From Panax quinquefolius (lineage: Eukaryota; Streptophyta; Magnoliopsida; Apiales; Araliaceae), in the NCBI GenBank assembly GCA_020205615.1, contig CM035151.1, positions 47,359,409 to 47,423,408 on the forward strand: a DNA stretch of 64,000 nt. The letters are read 5' to 3'. The position numbers and the translations under genes are program-made. The stretch's first letter is position 1. Every line of letters starts with the position of its first letter. Positions 35,677-48,678 of the stretch are shown here, piece by piece. The notes under the pieces are model-generated. The model was not told where the DNA came from. It made no database searches and was given only the letters and a program-made list of their open reading frames with translations.

Positions 35677-36240
35677 AATCTCATTTATTTTGAATAATAT
35701 GAAATCTTATTTCATATCTAAACAAACTCCTTTATTTAAGGAAAGATGGATTTACTTCCTATTCACAAAATAAACTCCTTTATTTTAGGAAAAATAAAAT
35801 CAATTTACGCCATTTTTTTTTTGGAGCAGGTAATATACTGATAATATATATATATATGAAATATATATACGGTTTTTTATATATATATATATATATAATA
35901 GTTATATATATATTATTATTAATTATTTTATAATTAAAATAAAAGTTTATTTTAATTTTAAAATAAAAGTTTATTTTAATATTAAAATAAAAAGGTTTAT
36001 TTTAATTTTAAAATTGGATTTCATGCTAACTAATTAGAGTTGGAATTGGATTCCATAATAACTAATTGGAGTTGAAATTGGATTTTATTTTTCCTAAAAT
36101 AAAGGAGTTTATTTATGAATAGGAAGTAAATCCATCTTTCCTTAAATAAAGGAGTTTGTTTAGATATGAAATAAGATTTCATATTATTCAAAATAAAGGA
36201 GTTTATTTGTGAATAGGAAAGAAAATCCGTGTTTCCTTAA
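35677..36240. repeat. Foldback joint at the start of copy E
   Basis: 35680-35808 is leader sequence in minus orientation; 36060-36235 carries the same sequence inverted, with an AT-rich spacer (AT runs 35841-35917) between. The arms can pair over more than 100 bases. This marks the left breakpoint of the inverted segment. Confidence 0.8.
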
Positions 36241-36600
36241 ATAAAGGAGTTTATTTAGATATGAAATATGATTTCATATTATTCAAAAAAAAAAGTTTAT
36301 TTGTGAATAGGAAAGAATATCAAGTGTTTTCCTTTAATAGTTTTTTTTACATGGAATTGGATTCCATAATTAATTAAAATAAAAGAGTTTATTTTAATTA
36401 AATTTTTTTTTTTGGAATTGGATTCCATAATTAATTAAAATAAAGGAGTTTATTTTGATTAAATATTTTGATTAAAATAAAATAGTTTATTTTATTCAAA
36501 ATTGGATAAATTAAAATAAAATAGTTTTATTTTGATTTAAATTTGGATTAAAATAAAGGAGTTTATTTTGATTCAAAAATTAGATTTTATACTAACTAAA
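35950..36600 (+). repeat. Palindrome/hairpin array in leader E
   Basis: Reverse-complement form of the array: repeated AAATAAAGGAGTTTATTT, so the GGAG loop is seen directly in sense orientation. Confidence 0.85.
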
Positions 36601-37378
36601 TTTGCCCATTAAATGATATCAATATATATATTAAATGTTTATTATTCATAAGATGAATATTATTTATTGATGCATATGGTGATGTGTATGATAATAAATG
36701 GGATTGATTATGGACTATTGACGATGTGATTGGATTTTATTTTTGTTGGATGCATGAATGTATGGGTTTTATTAAATGGGATTCTGCGTGCCTCGTCTTC
36801 TCTAATTTTTTTTTTCTTAATGTAAATTCTAACTCCCTCCTATGTACTTCCCCTTGACTGCTGATCAAGGTTTCTATTTATTTTAAATAGTTTTGTAATA
36901 GGAATAGTTAGAATTAATTTTAAAAAAAAAATTAAAAATTGGAGATCAAGGAGCAAGGAGCAAGGAGCGCTTGAAGACCCCTTTGTAATGGAGCCCGGGT
37001 TTAAATGTAATAGTTATATTTAAATATTATTTCTTGCACTTTAGGGTTTGACCTTTTGGTTCACTTGGTGGCTCTAGTTAACCAAACTAGAATAAAAGTC
37101 CATAATCAATCGAAAGAAGTAGAATATAGTATTCTATATGTGCGTGCTTATACTATATATATTATATATTATGCAAACATGCTTCGCATGTTCATTAATA
37201 TGATCGTATTTTATATATATATATGTAAATGCTTGGCGCTAAACAAGATGAGACAAATTTAATAATAAATCCCTCAAATTTTTATATTAAGTCCTAAGCG
37301 TTCAAAGATATTTGGAATATCGAGCGTCATTTCTTCTAGCATGATAAAATTAATAGAGTATTAAATATTTAATATGAG

Positions 37379-37673
37379 TTTGTTGTGTCACCACAAGGCA
37401 AGTATTAAGTATTTAAGATGTTAATTTATCACATTTGATGCTTATAAAGAAAATTGAACAATATTGTTTTGTTGTGTCACCACAAGGATGATATTTTCTT
37501 TTTGAATATATGGAGTGCTAGGTCGGACTTAACTTGGATAATTTTGATTCGGATGTGCCACCACTTGATCAAAATAATCTAAGAGGCAAAATACAAGGAG
37601 TTGCATAGTTGATGTAATTGACAAAAGTTGTCTACCTATTTATTTATATATAGTTTGTTGTGTCACCACAAGG
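37379..37673 (+). repeat. Three 20-base hairpin motifs, copy E leader
   Basis: TTTGTTGTGTCACCACAAGG at 37379-37398, 37468-37487 and 37654-37673, all exact. Confidence 0.92.
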
Positions 37674-37876
37674 CTATATACATTTGAAATGGGATCCTTA
37701 TTCTCACTAGCAAATCTTTAATTAGATTTTGCCGAACTATATAAGTGAGGGTAATATAGTTTGAAGAAAATAGTGAGAGATACCAATTTAAAACAAGACC
37801 TAAATTATTTTGGTAATTAATAAAAGAATGTATGTTAAAATGTTGTTAATTACAAATTCGTTTACAGAATTTTACA

Positions 37877-38690
37877 ATGTCTAAAATTACTATCACTGCG
37901 AAGCATATTAGATGCTAAATTAATCAGACCGAATTAAACGGATTGGTTAAGGAATTTGAGAATAGTTCTCATGGCTGAAAAGCTATCTTATGTCCTTAAT
38001 ACGCCTATCCCTGCAATGGTTGCAAACAATGCCTCCAGGAAGAGATTGCTACTTTTAGAAAGTGGCAAGATGATGCACTGATTGGCTCGATGCATCATGC
38101 TCGTATCCATGAGTAACAAGCTTGGCGTCGACTGAAACTATGGATACTTCTACTATACTCCCGCACGTCAAGTAGTTGATGGTGAGGAAAGTAGGGATCG
38201 ATAGATATCGGATATCTAAGGAGCTCTTAGATCTAGAATGGCCAATGGCACTATAAATACATGACAAAAGTTCTTAACATAATCAATTTGATTGATTAAT
38301 TAGGACAACGAGGTTTTGTCATGGATGGAGAGTTAGCCAAGATTTGATCTTGCCCTCACTCCCGGACTCCTTTCACAATTGTTGTGAATTTTTCATATGA
38401 ACAAGCTAGATATCAGCTTTGCTGATTTGCTTAACATATTGAAAAATGTTGAGAGTCACTTTCCCCACCAAGAAAGAATAAAATTCAAGTCTTACTGGTA
38501 GGGGCCAAAGGATCTTCTGAAAAGAAGAACGATTCAAAGAAGGTATATAGAAAGGCAAAAACAAAGGATAATAAGAACAAAACTGATACGGATAGCAAAG
38601 GAGTTTGCTTCCTTCTGCAATAAGCGTAACCTTGGAAAGAAACTGCGAAAAGCATCTTGCAGAGGTTAACCAAAGAAGCTTAGTGAAGTT
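37877..38690 (+). pseudogene. gag: copia-1 gag remnant, copy E
   Basis: Start ATG at 37877 (MSKIT). Includes MAEKLSYVLNTPIPAMV at about 37972, a middle part with ELLRSRMANGT-like residues (about 38220) and a damaged zinc knuckle at about 38610-38660 with the family's one-base loss. Several shifts. Confidence 0.78.
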
Positions 38691-38699
38691 TCGGTTACA

Positions 38700-39130
38700 A
38701 ATACAAATTTGTTCATGATTGAAATAAATTTTTTTTCTTTAAGTCAAGGTTCTACTTGGGTATTGGATACCGACTTTGGTTATCATAAATATAGATTTAT
38801 GAAGGGACCAAGCAGAAGTAGAAAGCTAAACAAATATAAGTAATCCTATGTGTGGGAAATGAAGCAAAGGTTGCTGCATTAGCCATAGAAACTTATAGTT
38901 TAGCAATGCCTACGGGCAAATCTGTTAAGTCAATAAGTTGTTATTGTATTCCAGTTCTTGTTAAAAAATATTATTTCTATTTTATTGTTGGACAATGAAA
39001 TCTTTGGTATTATAATAAAGAACAATTGTTGTTCTATTTATAATAATAATGTTTTGTATAGAACAGGAATATTACTTAATAAATTTTGTATACTTGACTT
39101 ACATGAAAATAATTTTGCATATTGAACAAA
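38700..39130 (+). pseudogene. copia-1 protease and GAG-pre-integrase remnant, copy E
   Basis: Protease motif WVLDTDFGYH at about 38757-38786, then the NIISIS-like pre-integrase segment. The catalytic Gly is Asp, as in C and G. Confidence 0.7.
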
Positions 39131-40868
39131 TTAGTATAAGAAAAGGAGATGATCATTCAAAGAGTTGAAATGTGTATTTGTTGAAATACAAGTGTGAATT
39201 ATTTGAAAGGTTCAAAGAATTGAAGTGAAACAAATTGGCAAAGTATTAAGATTCTTTGATTGGATCAAGGAATAAATACGTGTGCAATAAGTTTTTAGAT
39301 CATCTCAAATGGTTTTCTCATAATGGACACATCACGACACGCATAATAATTGATTGATGTATCCGAATGAAAAATCGTACCTTGTTGGACATGGTGCGGT
39401 CCATAATGATTTTACTGACATTCCGGTATCCTTCAGGGTCATGTCCTAGAAATGGTCGATATCTACGAAAAGGTAACCTCAAAATCCACCCCAAGACTCC
39501 ATAAAAGTTATGGATGGGAGGATTCCTAATCTTAAGTATGTTAAGATAAGGGTTGTCCAACTTATGTGAAAAGGTTTCAAAAGATAAGCTTGGGACAAGA
39601 TTTGACAAGTACAGATTTGTGGGACATCCTAAAGTAAGTTTAGGGTATATGTTCTATAATTCTACTTAGCAAAAGGTGTTTGTTACGAAATACGCTGCCT
39701 TCTAAGATAAAGGTGTTTATTATTGAAGGGGCTAGTGGGAGGATTATAGATCTTGAAGAGTTCAAGATCCACAAAACACTATAAGTCAAATAAGAGGAAC
39801 CTATAGATAGACCTATTGTACCACAACCGAATCGTAAGTCTGGAATAGTACTAAAGATACCTAGGAGGTATGGATTCATCATGGATGATGATGATGAGGT
39901 ACGCATCATAGAAGATGATGATCCAGAGTTACATACGATGAGGTAAGAGTTTTAGTGTGTACAAAAGGGTCGATGGGAGCGCGTCTTGAAATTTCTAGTA
40001 TTATATGTTGATATACTATGGATGAGGAATTACATACCAATGCTACAATCAGTAAAGATAAAGTTGTCTAAACATTCTTCCATGAATGATTTGGGAAGAG
40101 TATCTTAATTGGGGATACAAATCTATATAGATAGATTTAAAAAGATGCTCGACTTAACCCAAGGAACGTATATTCATTTGATGCTAAAGTTGTTTAGCAT
40201 GGCAAACTCCAAGAGTTGTCTCATGTTGATGAGCTATGGAGTGTATCTCTCTTAATAGTCCCCACAGACTCCTGAAAAGAGAGGTCGCATGAGTGACAAT
40301 CATGTATGCAATGAAATGTACGAGACACGATGTTGATCGATCATATTCGGAGAAGTTCACTATGAGTCGTTGAAAACATCTTAAAGTGCTTAATGGCACT
40401 AAGGATGTGATCATATTCATGGTGGGTCTTAATTAAAACTAGAGGGCTTAATGAGACTCAAGTTTTTTTGTATGAGACCAAGACGACAGATAAATCCACT
40501 TTAAGGTAAAGGGTTACCTTGAGCAATTAGTGCGATTGAATTGGAAAGGTTCCAAAGCAATGAAAAAGAGTTCTTTGGTTTAGTAATAAAGACAAAGTAT
40601 ATAGTTGTAAATGAAGCAAGTTGATTGTTTGGATTAAAAGTTCACATGAACTAGGAATAGTTCTAAGTCTCATCTTGGATCTAAACATGTGTTGTGGCAC
40701 TTTCATTTGATTATTAGAATCATTGAAAGATGGGAAATCACTATAGAGATAGTGGACTCTCATGAACAACATTACATATCCATTAACTAAAGCTTATCCA
40801 TCCAATGACAGGATAATCGTCACTTAGAGAAGAAGAGTATAAGATACCATGACGATTGGCTTTAGTGC
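39130..40868 (+). pseudogene. pol: copia-1 pol remnant, copy E
   Basis: Integrase 39130-39700, acidic linker 39860-39945, RT deletion joint at about 39955, late RT and RNase H to 40868. Stops and shifts throughout. An 89-aa antisense reading at 39640-39909 is a shadow. Confidence 0.8.
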
Positions 40869-40878
40869 AGTGGGAGAT
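40869..40878 (+). promoter_or_regulatory. Polypurine tract, copy E
   Basis: AGTGGGAGAT immediately before the LTR start TGAAAG at 40879. Confidence 0.88.
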
Positions 40879-42672
40879 TGAAAGTAGTATGCACACAAGC
40901 GATCATGTTTGATGATAAAGCATATACTTTGTAACAATCTTATTCATTTATTAATAAAAAGTATTAATTTATTAAAGGCTTTTAATTATCTACATGATCT
41001 TTGTTTTATAATATGTGATAAACCCATAGTTTTAAGCAATGCTTTTAGAATAATGATGATGATCATTCTAATGAGATCTAAATTCTTAGAAAGCTTAAAA
41101 CTAAAATAGTTCCCAATCATTGGATTACTAAATTGGGGATTAGTGAATCCGGATAGATTGGTACATACGTTGCTTGCTCATTGGATGAGGATGATTGATC
41201 TCATGATCATTTGTGTGGAGACACTAAAAGCAAGTATGTAGGTGCTTATTAGAGAATAAGTTCTTTGAGCATTGGCTCGCTAAGGAATACCTAATGGAGT
41301 TTTATTTGCTGTCGATAGGAATTCTGTAGTGATAGTAGTACAAGTAATCCTTGGACTTGAGATCATCATAGTATCTTGTGTATGATGAGTTATACTTTGA
41401 CTTATTCCTTAAGACCCTTAGGGTATATCAAAGGGTATGCTTGGGTATAATAAGTTGTACATGGAGATAATGTATGATCAATAAAGAATCTACCACTTCT
41501 AATAAAAAGAGAAATGTCTATGTGATTCGATAAATGACAACCCGGTAGTCCTTGGTTAAGGAGAATGAAATTAGAAAGGAGTTTCTAATTTGCATTATAT
41601 GGTGTTGTGCATTTAAGAGTCGAAATACATATAATTAAATAAAATAAGACTTGTGGTAATTCCATGTCTTATATTTAATTGGGACATTATGGTGGAAGGA
41701 TTGAATTATGCGGTAACTATTTACTCAAAAGTTCTTTAATGATTAATGTTGAAATCTATATTATCCGGAAAGTCGTTGATCATTTAGGGAGGCTTATCCC
41801 TATTGTAGAATAAATATTATTTATTTAAATAAATTAATTATTTAATTTATTTATTTAAATAAGATTAGAATTATTCTAATTGATTTATTCACAATAGGTT
41901 TAATATGGAGAACCTAAAGGGTCACACCATAAAAGGAAGAATAATTATTTAAGAAGTTAATGGCATAATCGTAATAATATGTTATGTATATTTAATTTAA
42001 TCTATGGTAATAGAATAAATTAAATAGCTTAATATTATTATTTAATATTTTATAAATATTAAATATAAATTAATAAGAGGAGTCTTATTAATATTATTAC
42101 AATTATTATTATTTTAATTTCTAAAAGAGTTTAGGAATTAATTTAATATAAGTACTCTCATTTATTCCTAAATGGATTAGGAAGGAAAATTAGTTAAAGG
42201 AGTTTAATTAATTATCCCTAATAAGATTAGGGAGCTTAATTAATTAAAAGAATTTAATTAATTAAATAAATCCCAATTCCTTAATTGTTAAGGTGGGTTG
42301 CCCACATTTATTAATAAGAGGAGTCTTATTATGGGTGTGTGGGTTGTTGACTTTTTCAACATACGACATAATTCCAATTGTTGGAGAGTACACCCTTTCT
42401 ATAGAGATAGAAAAACTAGGGTTTGAGCCAATACCCTTTTCTTGAATTTTCTTCTTCCTTGGTGGATCACCTCAGAGGCCAAACATATGGGTGGCTAACG
42501 TTGATCAAAGGAAGGAACAAAACCCCGGTGGATTCAAGTTGAACGCGAAAGGATTTGGAGGTGAACTTGTACCTGAGGAAGCTCGATCTTCAAGGGTATG
42601 ATTTTATTCTTTATCTTTTCGTTTAATTAATAATTGTGCATAAAGGGTGATCCGGGTATATGGTTTGTAAAT
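40879..42672 (+). repeat. Copia-1 3' LTR of copy E, end missing
   Basis: 1,794 bp in sense orientation, collinear with the reverse complement of LTR3, stopping at a poly-T where it joins the leader of copy F. Confidence 0.88.
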
Positions 42673-44493
42673 TTTTTTTTTTAATAAATTTTATACAATA
42701 AAATTGTGCCCAATTAAATTATTCTAAACACATATCAATATACATACCAAATTAAAACAATTAATAATTCGCATAAAGGTTTGGCTCTGATGCCACTGTT
42801 AGGTTTGTAATATTCATGAAGCAATTAATAATAACAAGAACTGGAATACAAACCTTTATGATCAACGTTAGCCACCCAAGCGTTTGGCCTCTAGAGGTGA
42901 TCCACCAAGGAAAATTAATGAATTCAAGAAGATGGTGTATTTGGCTCAAACCCTAGTTTTCTATCTCTATAGAAAAGGGTACTCTCCAACAAATTGGAAT
43001 TATGTCGTTGTTGAAAAAGTCAACAACCCACACACACCCATAATAAGACTCCTCTTATTTATAGATGTGGGCAACCCACCTTAACAATTAAGGAATTGGG
43101 TTTTATTTAATTAATTAAATTCTTTTAATTAATTAAGCTCCCTAATCTTATTAGGGATAATTAATTAAACTCTTTAATTAATTTAACCTCCTAATCCAAT
43201 TAGGAATAAATGAGAGTACTTATATTAAGTTAATTCCTAAACTCTTTTAGAAATTAAAATAATAATAATTGTAATAATATTAATAAGACTCCTCTTATTA
43301 ATTTATATTTAATATTTCTAAAATATTAAATAATAAATATTAAGCTATTTAATTTATTCTATTACCATAGATTAAATTAAATATACATAACATATTATTA
43401 CGATTATGCCATTAACTTCTTAAATAATTATTCTTCCTTTTATGGTGTGACCCTTTAGGTTCTCCATATTAAGCCAGGTTGTGAATAAATCAATTAGAAC
43501 AATTCTAATCTTATTTAAATAAATAAATTAAATAATTAATTTATTTAAATAAATAATATTTATTCTACAATAGGATAAGCCTCCCTAGCGATCAACGACT
43601 TTCCAGATAATATAGATTTCAACATTAATCATTAAAGAACCTTTGAGTAAATAGTTACCGTGATAATTCAATCCTTCCACCATACAATGTCCCAATTAAA
43701 TATAAGACATGGAATTACCGTCAAGTCTTATTTTATTTAATTATATGTGTTTCGACTCTTAAATGCACAACACCATATAATGCAAATTAGAAACTCCTTT
43801 CTAATTTCATTACCGCTTGGCCAAGGACTTTGGGTTGTCATTTATCGAATCACATAGGACATTTCTCTTCTTTATTGAAGTGGTAGATTCTTTATCGATC
43901 ATACATTATCTCCATGTACAACTTATTATACCCAAACATACCTTTGATATACCCTAAGGGTCTTAAGGAATAAGTCAAAGTATAACTCATTATACACAAG
44001 ATACTATGATGATCTCAAGTCCAAGGATTACTTGACTACTATCACTACAGAATTCCTATTGACAGCAAATAAAACCGCATTAGGTATTCCTTAGCGAGCC
44101 ACGCTCAATTGTATTTATTCTCTAATAAGCACCTACATACTTGCTTTAGTGTTCCACACAAATGATCATGAGATCAATCATCCTCATCCAATGAGTAAGC
44201 AACGTATGTACTAATCTATCCGGATTCACTAATCCCCAATTTAGTAATCCAATGATTGGGAACTATTTTAGTTTTAAGCTTTCTAAGAATTTAGATCTCA
44301 TTAGAATGATCATCATCATTATTCTAAAAGCATTGCTTAAAACTATGGGTTTATCACATATTATAAAACAGCATCATGTAGATAATTAAAAGCCTTTAAT
44401 AAATTAATACTTTTTATTAATAAATGAATAAGATTGTTACAAAGTATATGCTTTATCATCAAACATGATTGGCTTGTGTGCATATTACTTTCA
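42673..44493 (-). mobile_element. Copia-1 copy F: leader stub plus LTR
   Basis: 42673-42782 is the primer-proximal end of a copia-1 leader, with the primer site at 42782-42795 (TGGCATCAGAGCC on the minus strand) and an LTR at 42797-44493. The LTR (1,697 bp) keeps both termini but has lost about 240 bp near its left end; the joint (about 42819-42860) holds filler resembling protease-region sequence (ACAAGAACTGGAATACAA) and an inverted primer-flank piece (AAACCTTTATG). On its right no polypurine tract follows; it is fused to copia-2 protease. Confidence 0.85.
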
Positions 44494-45464
44494 ATACACC
44501 TTCGAAGTTCCTGCACATTAACACAAATATGAGAACCACATCTTGTATCCAATACCCATGACGTAGAAGTAGACAAGTTGACTTCTATAACATATATACC
44601 TGAATCAGAAGTCGTACTTCCTTTCCTTTTCTTCACATCTTCCAAATAAGTATGACAGTTCCTCTTCCAGTGTCTAGGTTTTCCACAAAAGTGACACTCA
44701 CCTTCTTTAGCCACCCTACCTTTAGGTTTTAAAGCCTGTTTGGTTTTGGAATTGGGTTTGGCAAAAGATTTAGATCCTATCTTCTTCTCGCCTTTCCAAT
44801 TTCCCATAGCATTCCCCTTTTGCACCATCATTATGAGAGCGGGTCTTGCCTTTTTCATGTTGTTCTCGGCAGTTCTTAACATGCTCAATAACTCAGTAAG
44901 GGGTTTCTCAATTTCATTCATAAGATAATTCATAACAAATTGAGAGTAGATGTTGTTTAAGGATTGCAAAACAAGATCTGTTTGGGCTTCCGGAGTGATT
45001 GGAAAACCCAACCTATCAAGGTACTCAATATATCCAATCATTTTCAGCACATATGGACTAACTGGATCACGTTCACCCATCTTGCAGTGATATAACGCCT
45101 TACTTGTATCATACCTCTCCTGTCGAGCATGCCCTTCGAACAATTTCTTGAGATGCTCGATCATCTCATAAGCATCCATCAACTCATGTTGCTTCTAAAG
45201 CTCAGCGTTCATGGTTGCTAGCATGAGATAACTCACGTCCAGAGCATTATCTTGATGCTTCTTGTAAGCATTATGCTCATACGTGATGCGTTGATGATAT
45301 TTGGTCTTTGTAGGAATGGGTCCATCAAGGACATATAGCTTGCGCTCTTGTTTGAGGACAATCCTCAAGTTCCTATGCCAGTCAAGGAAATTAATTCCAC
45401 TCAGCTTGTCCTTCTCAAGGACTGATCGTAGTGAAAGACTACTTGTGTTGTTGTTGTTTTCCAT
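44494..45464 (-). pseudogene. gag: Copia-2 gag-protease, one in-frame stop, truncated
   Basis: Start ATG at 45464 (MENNNNTSSLSL). The reading frame continues to the fusion point with a single TAG at 45195-45197, in a place where the family has Gln, so CAG-to-TAG. Gag shows FLDWHRNLRIVLKQE, the DAYEMIEHLKKLFEGHARQERYD region and a complete zinc knuckle CHFCGKPRHWKRNC (about 44700). The protease begins with WVLDTRCGSHICVN (about 44565): the catalytic Gly of DTG is Arg. The frame then runs into LTR F. It is the least broken copia coding region here, possibly recently inactivated. Confidence 0.88.
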
Positions 45465-46907
45465 TGATATCTACAATTTATAAGTGCAAAAAATAATAAG
45501 TCAAATTTTAGAGTTGATATTATGTAATAGATAATAGTATATTAAAAATATACCTCCCACTATTTTATTCAAATTAATTGCCCTCACCATTAATTCAAAA
45601 AGCATTTTCTATTAAATCTTTCTAGTGAGCCAATATCCATATTTCATTATGCCTTAAGTTAGCTTTGGCTAATCTCTTAAAACAAAATTATTTAGGTAGA
45701 CAACCCTTTGTCAATTATATCATATATAACTCTTGGATGGTTTGGTCAACAACATTTGTTTCTAGTCCATCTAATGGTAACCACCAAACTCCATGCCTCT
45801 AAGTCCATAATCCTATTGAGATAACCTAGTTAAGTCGAGCCCAATGATTTTAACAGTTTGGATATCACAATTATCCTATCGCATCTTACCTAGATAAATA
45901 GGGTACTTTTCTTTGGCAAACCTACATCCATTGATCAAGGTCTTGATGAGTGTTATTCATTGGAAGGTATCTGATTTAGACTTAATAATTTATTGAGGGA
46001 TTTTATAAATTAATTTAGATCTCACCAATTTTAATCTTATTAAGCATGCACATTATTTATCATATCATATCGCATACAAGCATAAATAAAGTGCAAAAAA
46101 TAAATATGTCACAGTTATGGCCCAATCCACTATCAATCTTTTCAAGCTAATGAAAGATTGAAGGTCAATCTAAGGTGGTAAAAGATCTTCAAAATAGTAG
46201 CTCCCTTGGATATTCCTCATGCATGTGCATCCAATCCATCATCATCTTACCATCGTGTTCTCCATCTCATCATCTTCATCGATTACAGATTATTACATGA
46301 CATAAAGAAACATCGAGTTACATTCGAGGGGATTTAGATGAGAAGAGAATATTACATTAGAATTTATAGAAAGGCACGACATGCAAGCCTTATTTCAAAA
46401 CCAAAAACCACTATCCTATAGGTCAAAAGTCCATAACTGTGCACCATACATATCACAATAAGCACATAACAGTTTATATATAATTAAAGAAAACTATATC
46501 TAACATATTGGGGTCACGACTATCGAACTACAACATGTATGTAGAATTTTTTCCATACGACTCTCTGAAACAATTTCAGAATCATATATTTTAATACACC
46601 AAAACACCCATAATAACTATACACCCAGTACATATCATATATGTCCAGTTTCAATTAATCATATTAAACCGAATCTTCATGTTTCTAATCCAATTAGAAC
46701 AGAAGTTGTATAATGTTATTACTCCATTTAAGATATAATTAACAGAACATAATATACATGTATATCTATTACTGATATTCATAATATCAGAATATGCCTA
46801 CATACACAATATCATATACTCAATTTCAGATCGGTAAAATTGTATCATCGTATATCATATATATCAAAAACAATAAAATACATAATCTGAATTAATCATT
46901 TCGCAAG
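45465..46907 (-). other. Copia-2 leader
   Basis: About 1.4 kb between gag start and primer site. AT-rich, no ORF worth reporting. A short ATATTCATAATAT palindrome is visible near 46785, but nothing like the copia-1 array. Confidence 0.65.
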
Positions 46908-46921
46908 TAGCTCTGATACCA
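46908..46921 (-). promoter_or_regulatory. Copia-2 primer binding site
   Basis: Minus strand TGGTATCAGAGCTAC beside the LTR terminus; canonical initiator-Met site. Confidence 0.9.
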
Positions 46922-47334
46922 CTGTAGGGTTTTCGGCACATCAAAGCAATGCACAACGGAAAATAAATTGAACAAAACAATCCGAAACCCAAAACAGGAT
47001 CCATGCGAAATAGAAATTAATTCAGTGGTTTAGATATTATACCGATTATGAAAGATTTTTTAAACGGCTTCGAATCCTTTACGCAATCCAACAGAACAGC
47101 GTCTCTACGGTATCCACACGAACGCTCCGCGAATCGTCCTATAATCGGCAGAAGAAGGAACCGCGGTACTAGCCACAAAGGATGAGGATTTTCAAAACTG
47201 TTTTCTCTAGTCTCTCTCTAAGAGCGGCTAGGGTTTTGTATTTTGACGTAATTCCTAAAATAACTGATATATATCATATATATATAGCAGTTAGGAGGAG
47301 TTAATCAAAACCTAATATTATTAAAATCCAATTT

Positions 47335-47367
47335 ATATATATATATATATATATCTTAATTAAGTCT

Positions 47368-47404
<37 letters not shown>
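47335..47404. repeat. AT microsatellite (two runs)
   Basis: Two AT runs inside the copia-2 LTR. Confidence 0.9.
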
Positions 47405-47407
<3 letters not shown>

Positions 47408-48111
47408 TATCCTATTAATTTAAATTAAATACTATCAATCATATTAAATATTTAAATTTTACATTTTAAATTAATTTCCTTTTAATTACGTTTCTATGTG
47501 TGTGACCCTATAGGTTATTATTACGTTGGCAATAATTTTAAAATCATATTATAAAATTATAAATAGTGAGCAGCATCTAGTAATGCATCACTGCTACCCA
47601 AGTAATAATAAGATCGATGATTCGATGCAACCTTTTCGTGACCAATGTTTCAATGTAATTTAATCCTTTTAACCTCAATATCCTAGATTAAACTTGAGTC
47701 ATGGAATGTGTCATACTCTTCATAATTTAATCTAAGTTTTTCTTGATCAATGAGTAGACTATATGAAACAAATCACTATTTGAGCATGACCATGTATTTC
47801 ATAGTCCTACTCAATCAAGAGGCCTATGGATATCACCCCTAATATATAGGATGGTTAAATTCCATCTAGAACACTCATATTCCTCACACGATTCATGATA
47901 TACCCAATAATCACCTTTATAGTCCACCCTATTAAAGGTGATATTTGATGATCTCAAAGTACATAAATTCCCGTGTAGAAATATAGTGATTTCAGGTCGG
48001 AGGACCATTACATCATTGTCACTATGAGAATTGCTAATGACACTTTGCATAATGGTCCACATAGAATTCTCATGGTGGGTCTGTCCAGTACATCGTTCTC
48101 TAACATGTACC

Positions 48112-48116
48112 TATGT
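48112..48116. repeat. Target-site duplication TATGT, left of gypsy-2
   Basis: Matches TATGC at 52491-52495 with one change, beside a locally scrambled LTR end. Confidence 0.7.
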
Positions 48117-48309
48117 TCTGACGCCCCAAAATTAGGTATACATCACCCATTCTCGAGTCGCGGATACATGGTACAAAATTCAAATACAACTTCATTTATA
48201 TAAGTTGTTGAGTACATGTCAGATAAAATATTTACCACGATTAATGTGAGTTTTAATACAAATATATGTAACTCTCATGGTGCCTCGACCACAACCTTAC
48301 AATGGTACT

Positions 48310-48678
48310 TTACATAAAAGTATAGTCAAAAACTATTTTAGAAACTAAAATCTTTGGGAAGTGCTCAAGGAAACCTTCGTATATGGGAGGCCATGTGTCT
48401 AGGTTATAATAGATATCATATGGCCACATAATTATCCTTGGGTTACCCAATAGACCCCAGAGAAAAAAGAGAAGAATACTATCATCTTCTCTCCAATGGT
48501 GAGTCTTTTCTTGACATATAACTATCTCTACTGTCTCCAAGTGAATATTATATTTCAAATAAACTTCAAGATCATATAGGTAGTGCCTGTAGATATACTC
48601 AGCAAGTGGATGCGCACAACCCTGTCTTATGATAACACGAGGTTGTATGTCATTAGACATCTTGTATGATAGTGGCAA
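48310..48678 (-). CDS. Small ORF in the gypsy-2 LTR, unknown
   Basis: 122-aa reading downstream of the LTR TATA box. Its centre and C-terminus (HLETVEIVICQEKTHHW, LLFFLWGLLG, EGFLEHFPKILVSK) are also open in the other LTR at 50959-50666 (97 aa) with about a dozen substitutions and a scrambled start. I do not recognise the protein. Tryptophan- and histidine-rich pieces and the lower AT content distinguish it from the surrounding DNA. It could be a chance ORF, a leader ORF or a captured gene fragment. Shared presence in two LTRs of one element is not independent evidence. Confidence 0.3.
   Translation of the reverse strand: MPLSYKMSNDIQPRVIIRQGCAHPLAEYIYRHYLYDLEVYLKYNIHLETVEIVICQEKTHHWREDDSILLFFLWGLLGNPRIIMWPYDIYYNLDTWPPIYEGFLEHFPKILVSKIVFDYTFM

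Larger units (their letters stand above)
35820..42672 (+). mobile_element. Copia-1 copy E, inverted (plus strand)
   Basis: Leader (35820-37876), gag, protease, integrase, partial RT, RNase H, polypurine tract and most of a 3' LTR, all on the plus strand, opposite to every other copia-1 copy. The primer site and 5' LTR are missing at the left and the last about 110 bp of the LTR at the right. Shares the larger RT deletion with B and C. Confidence 0.9.
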
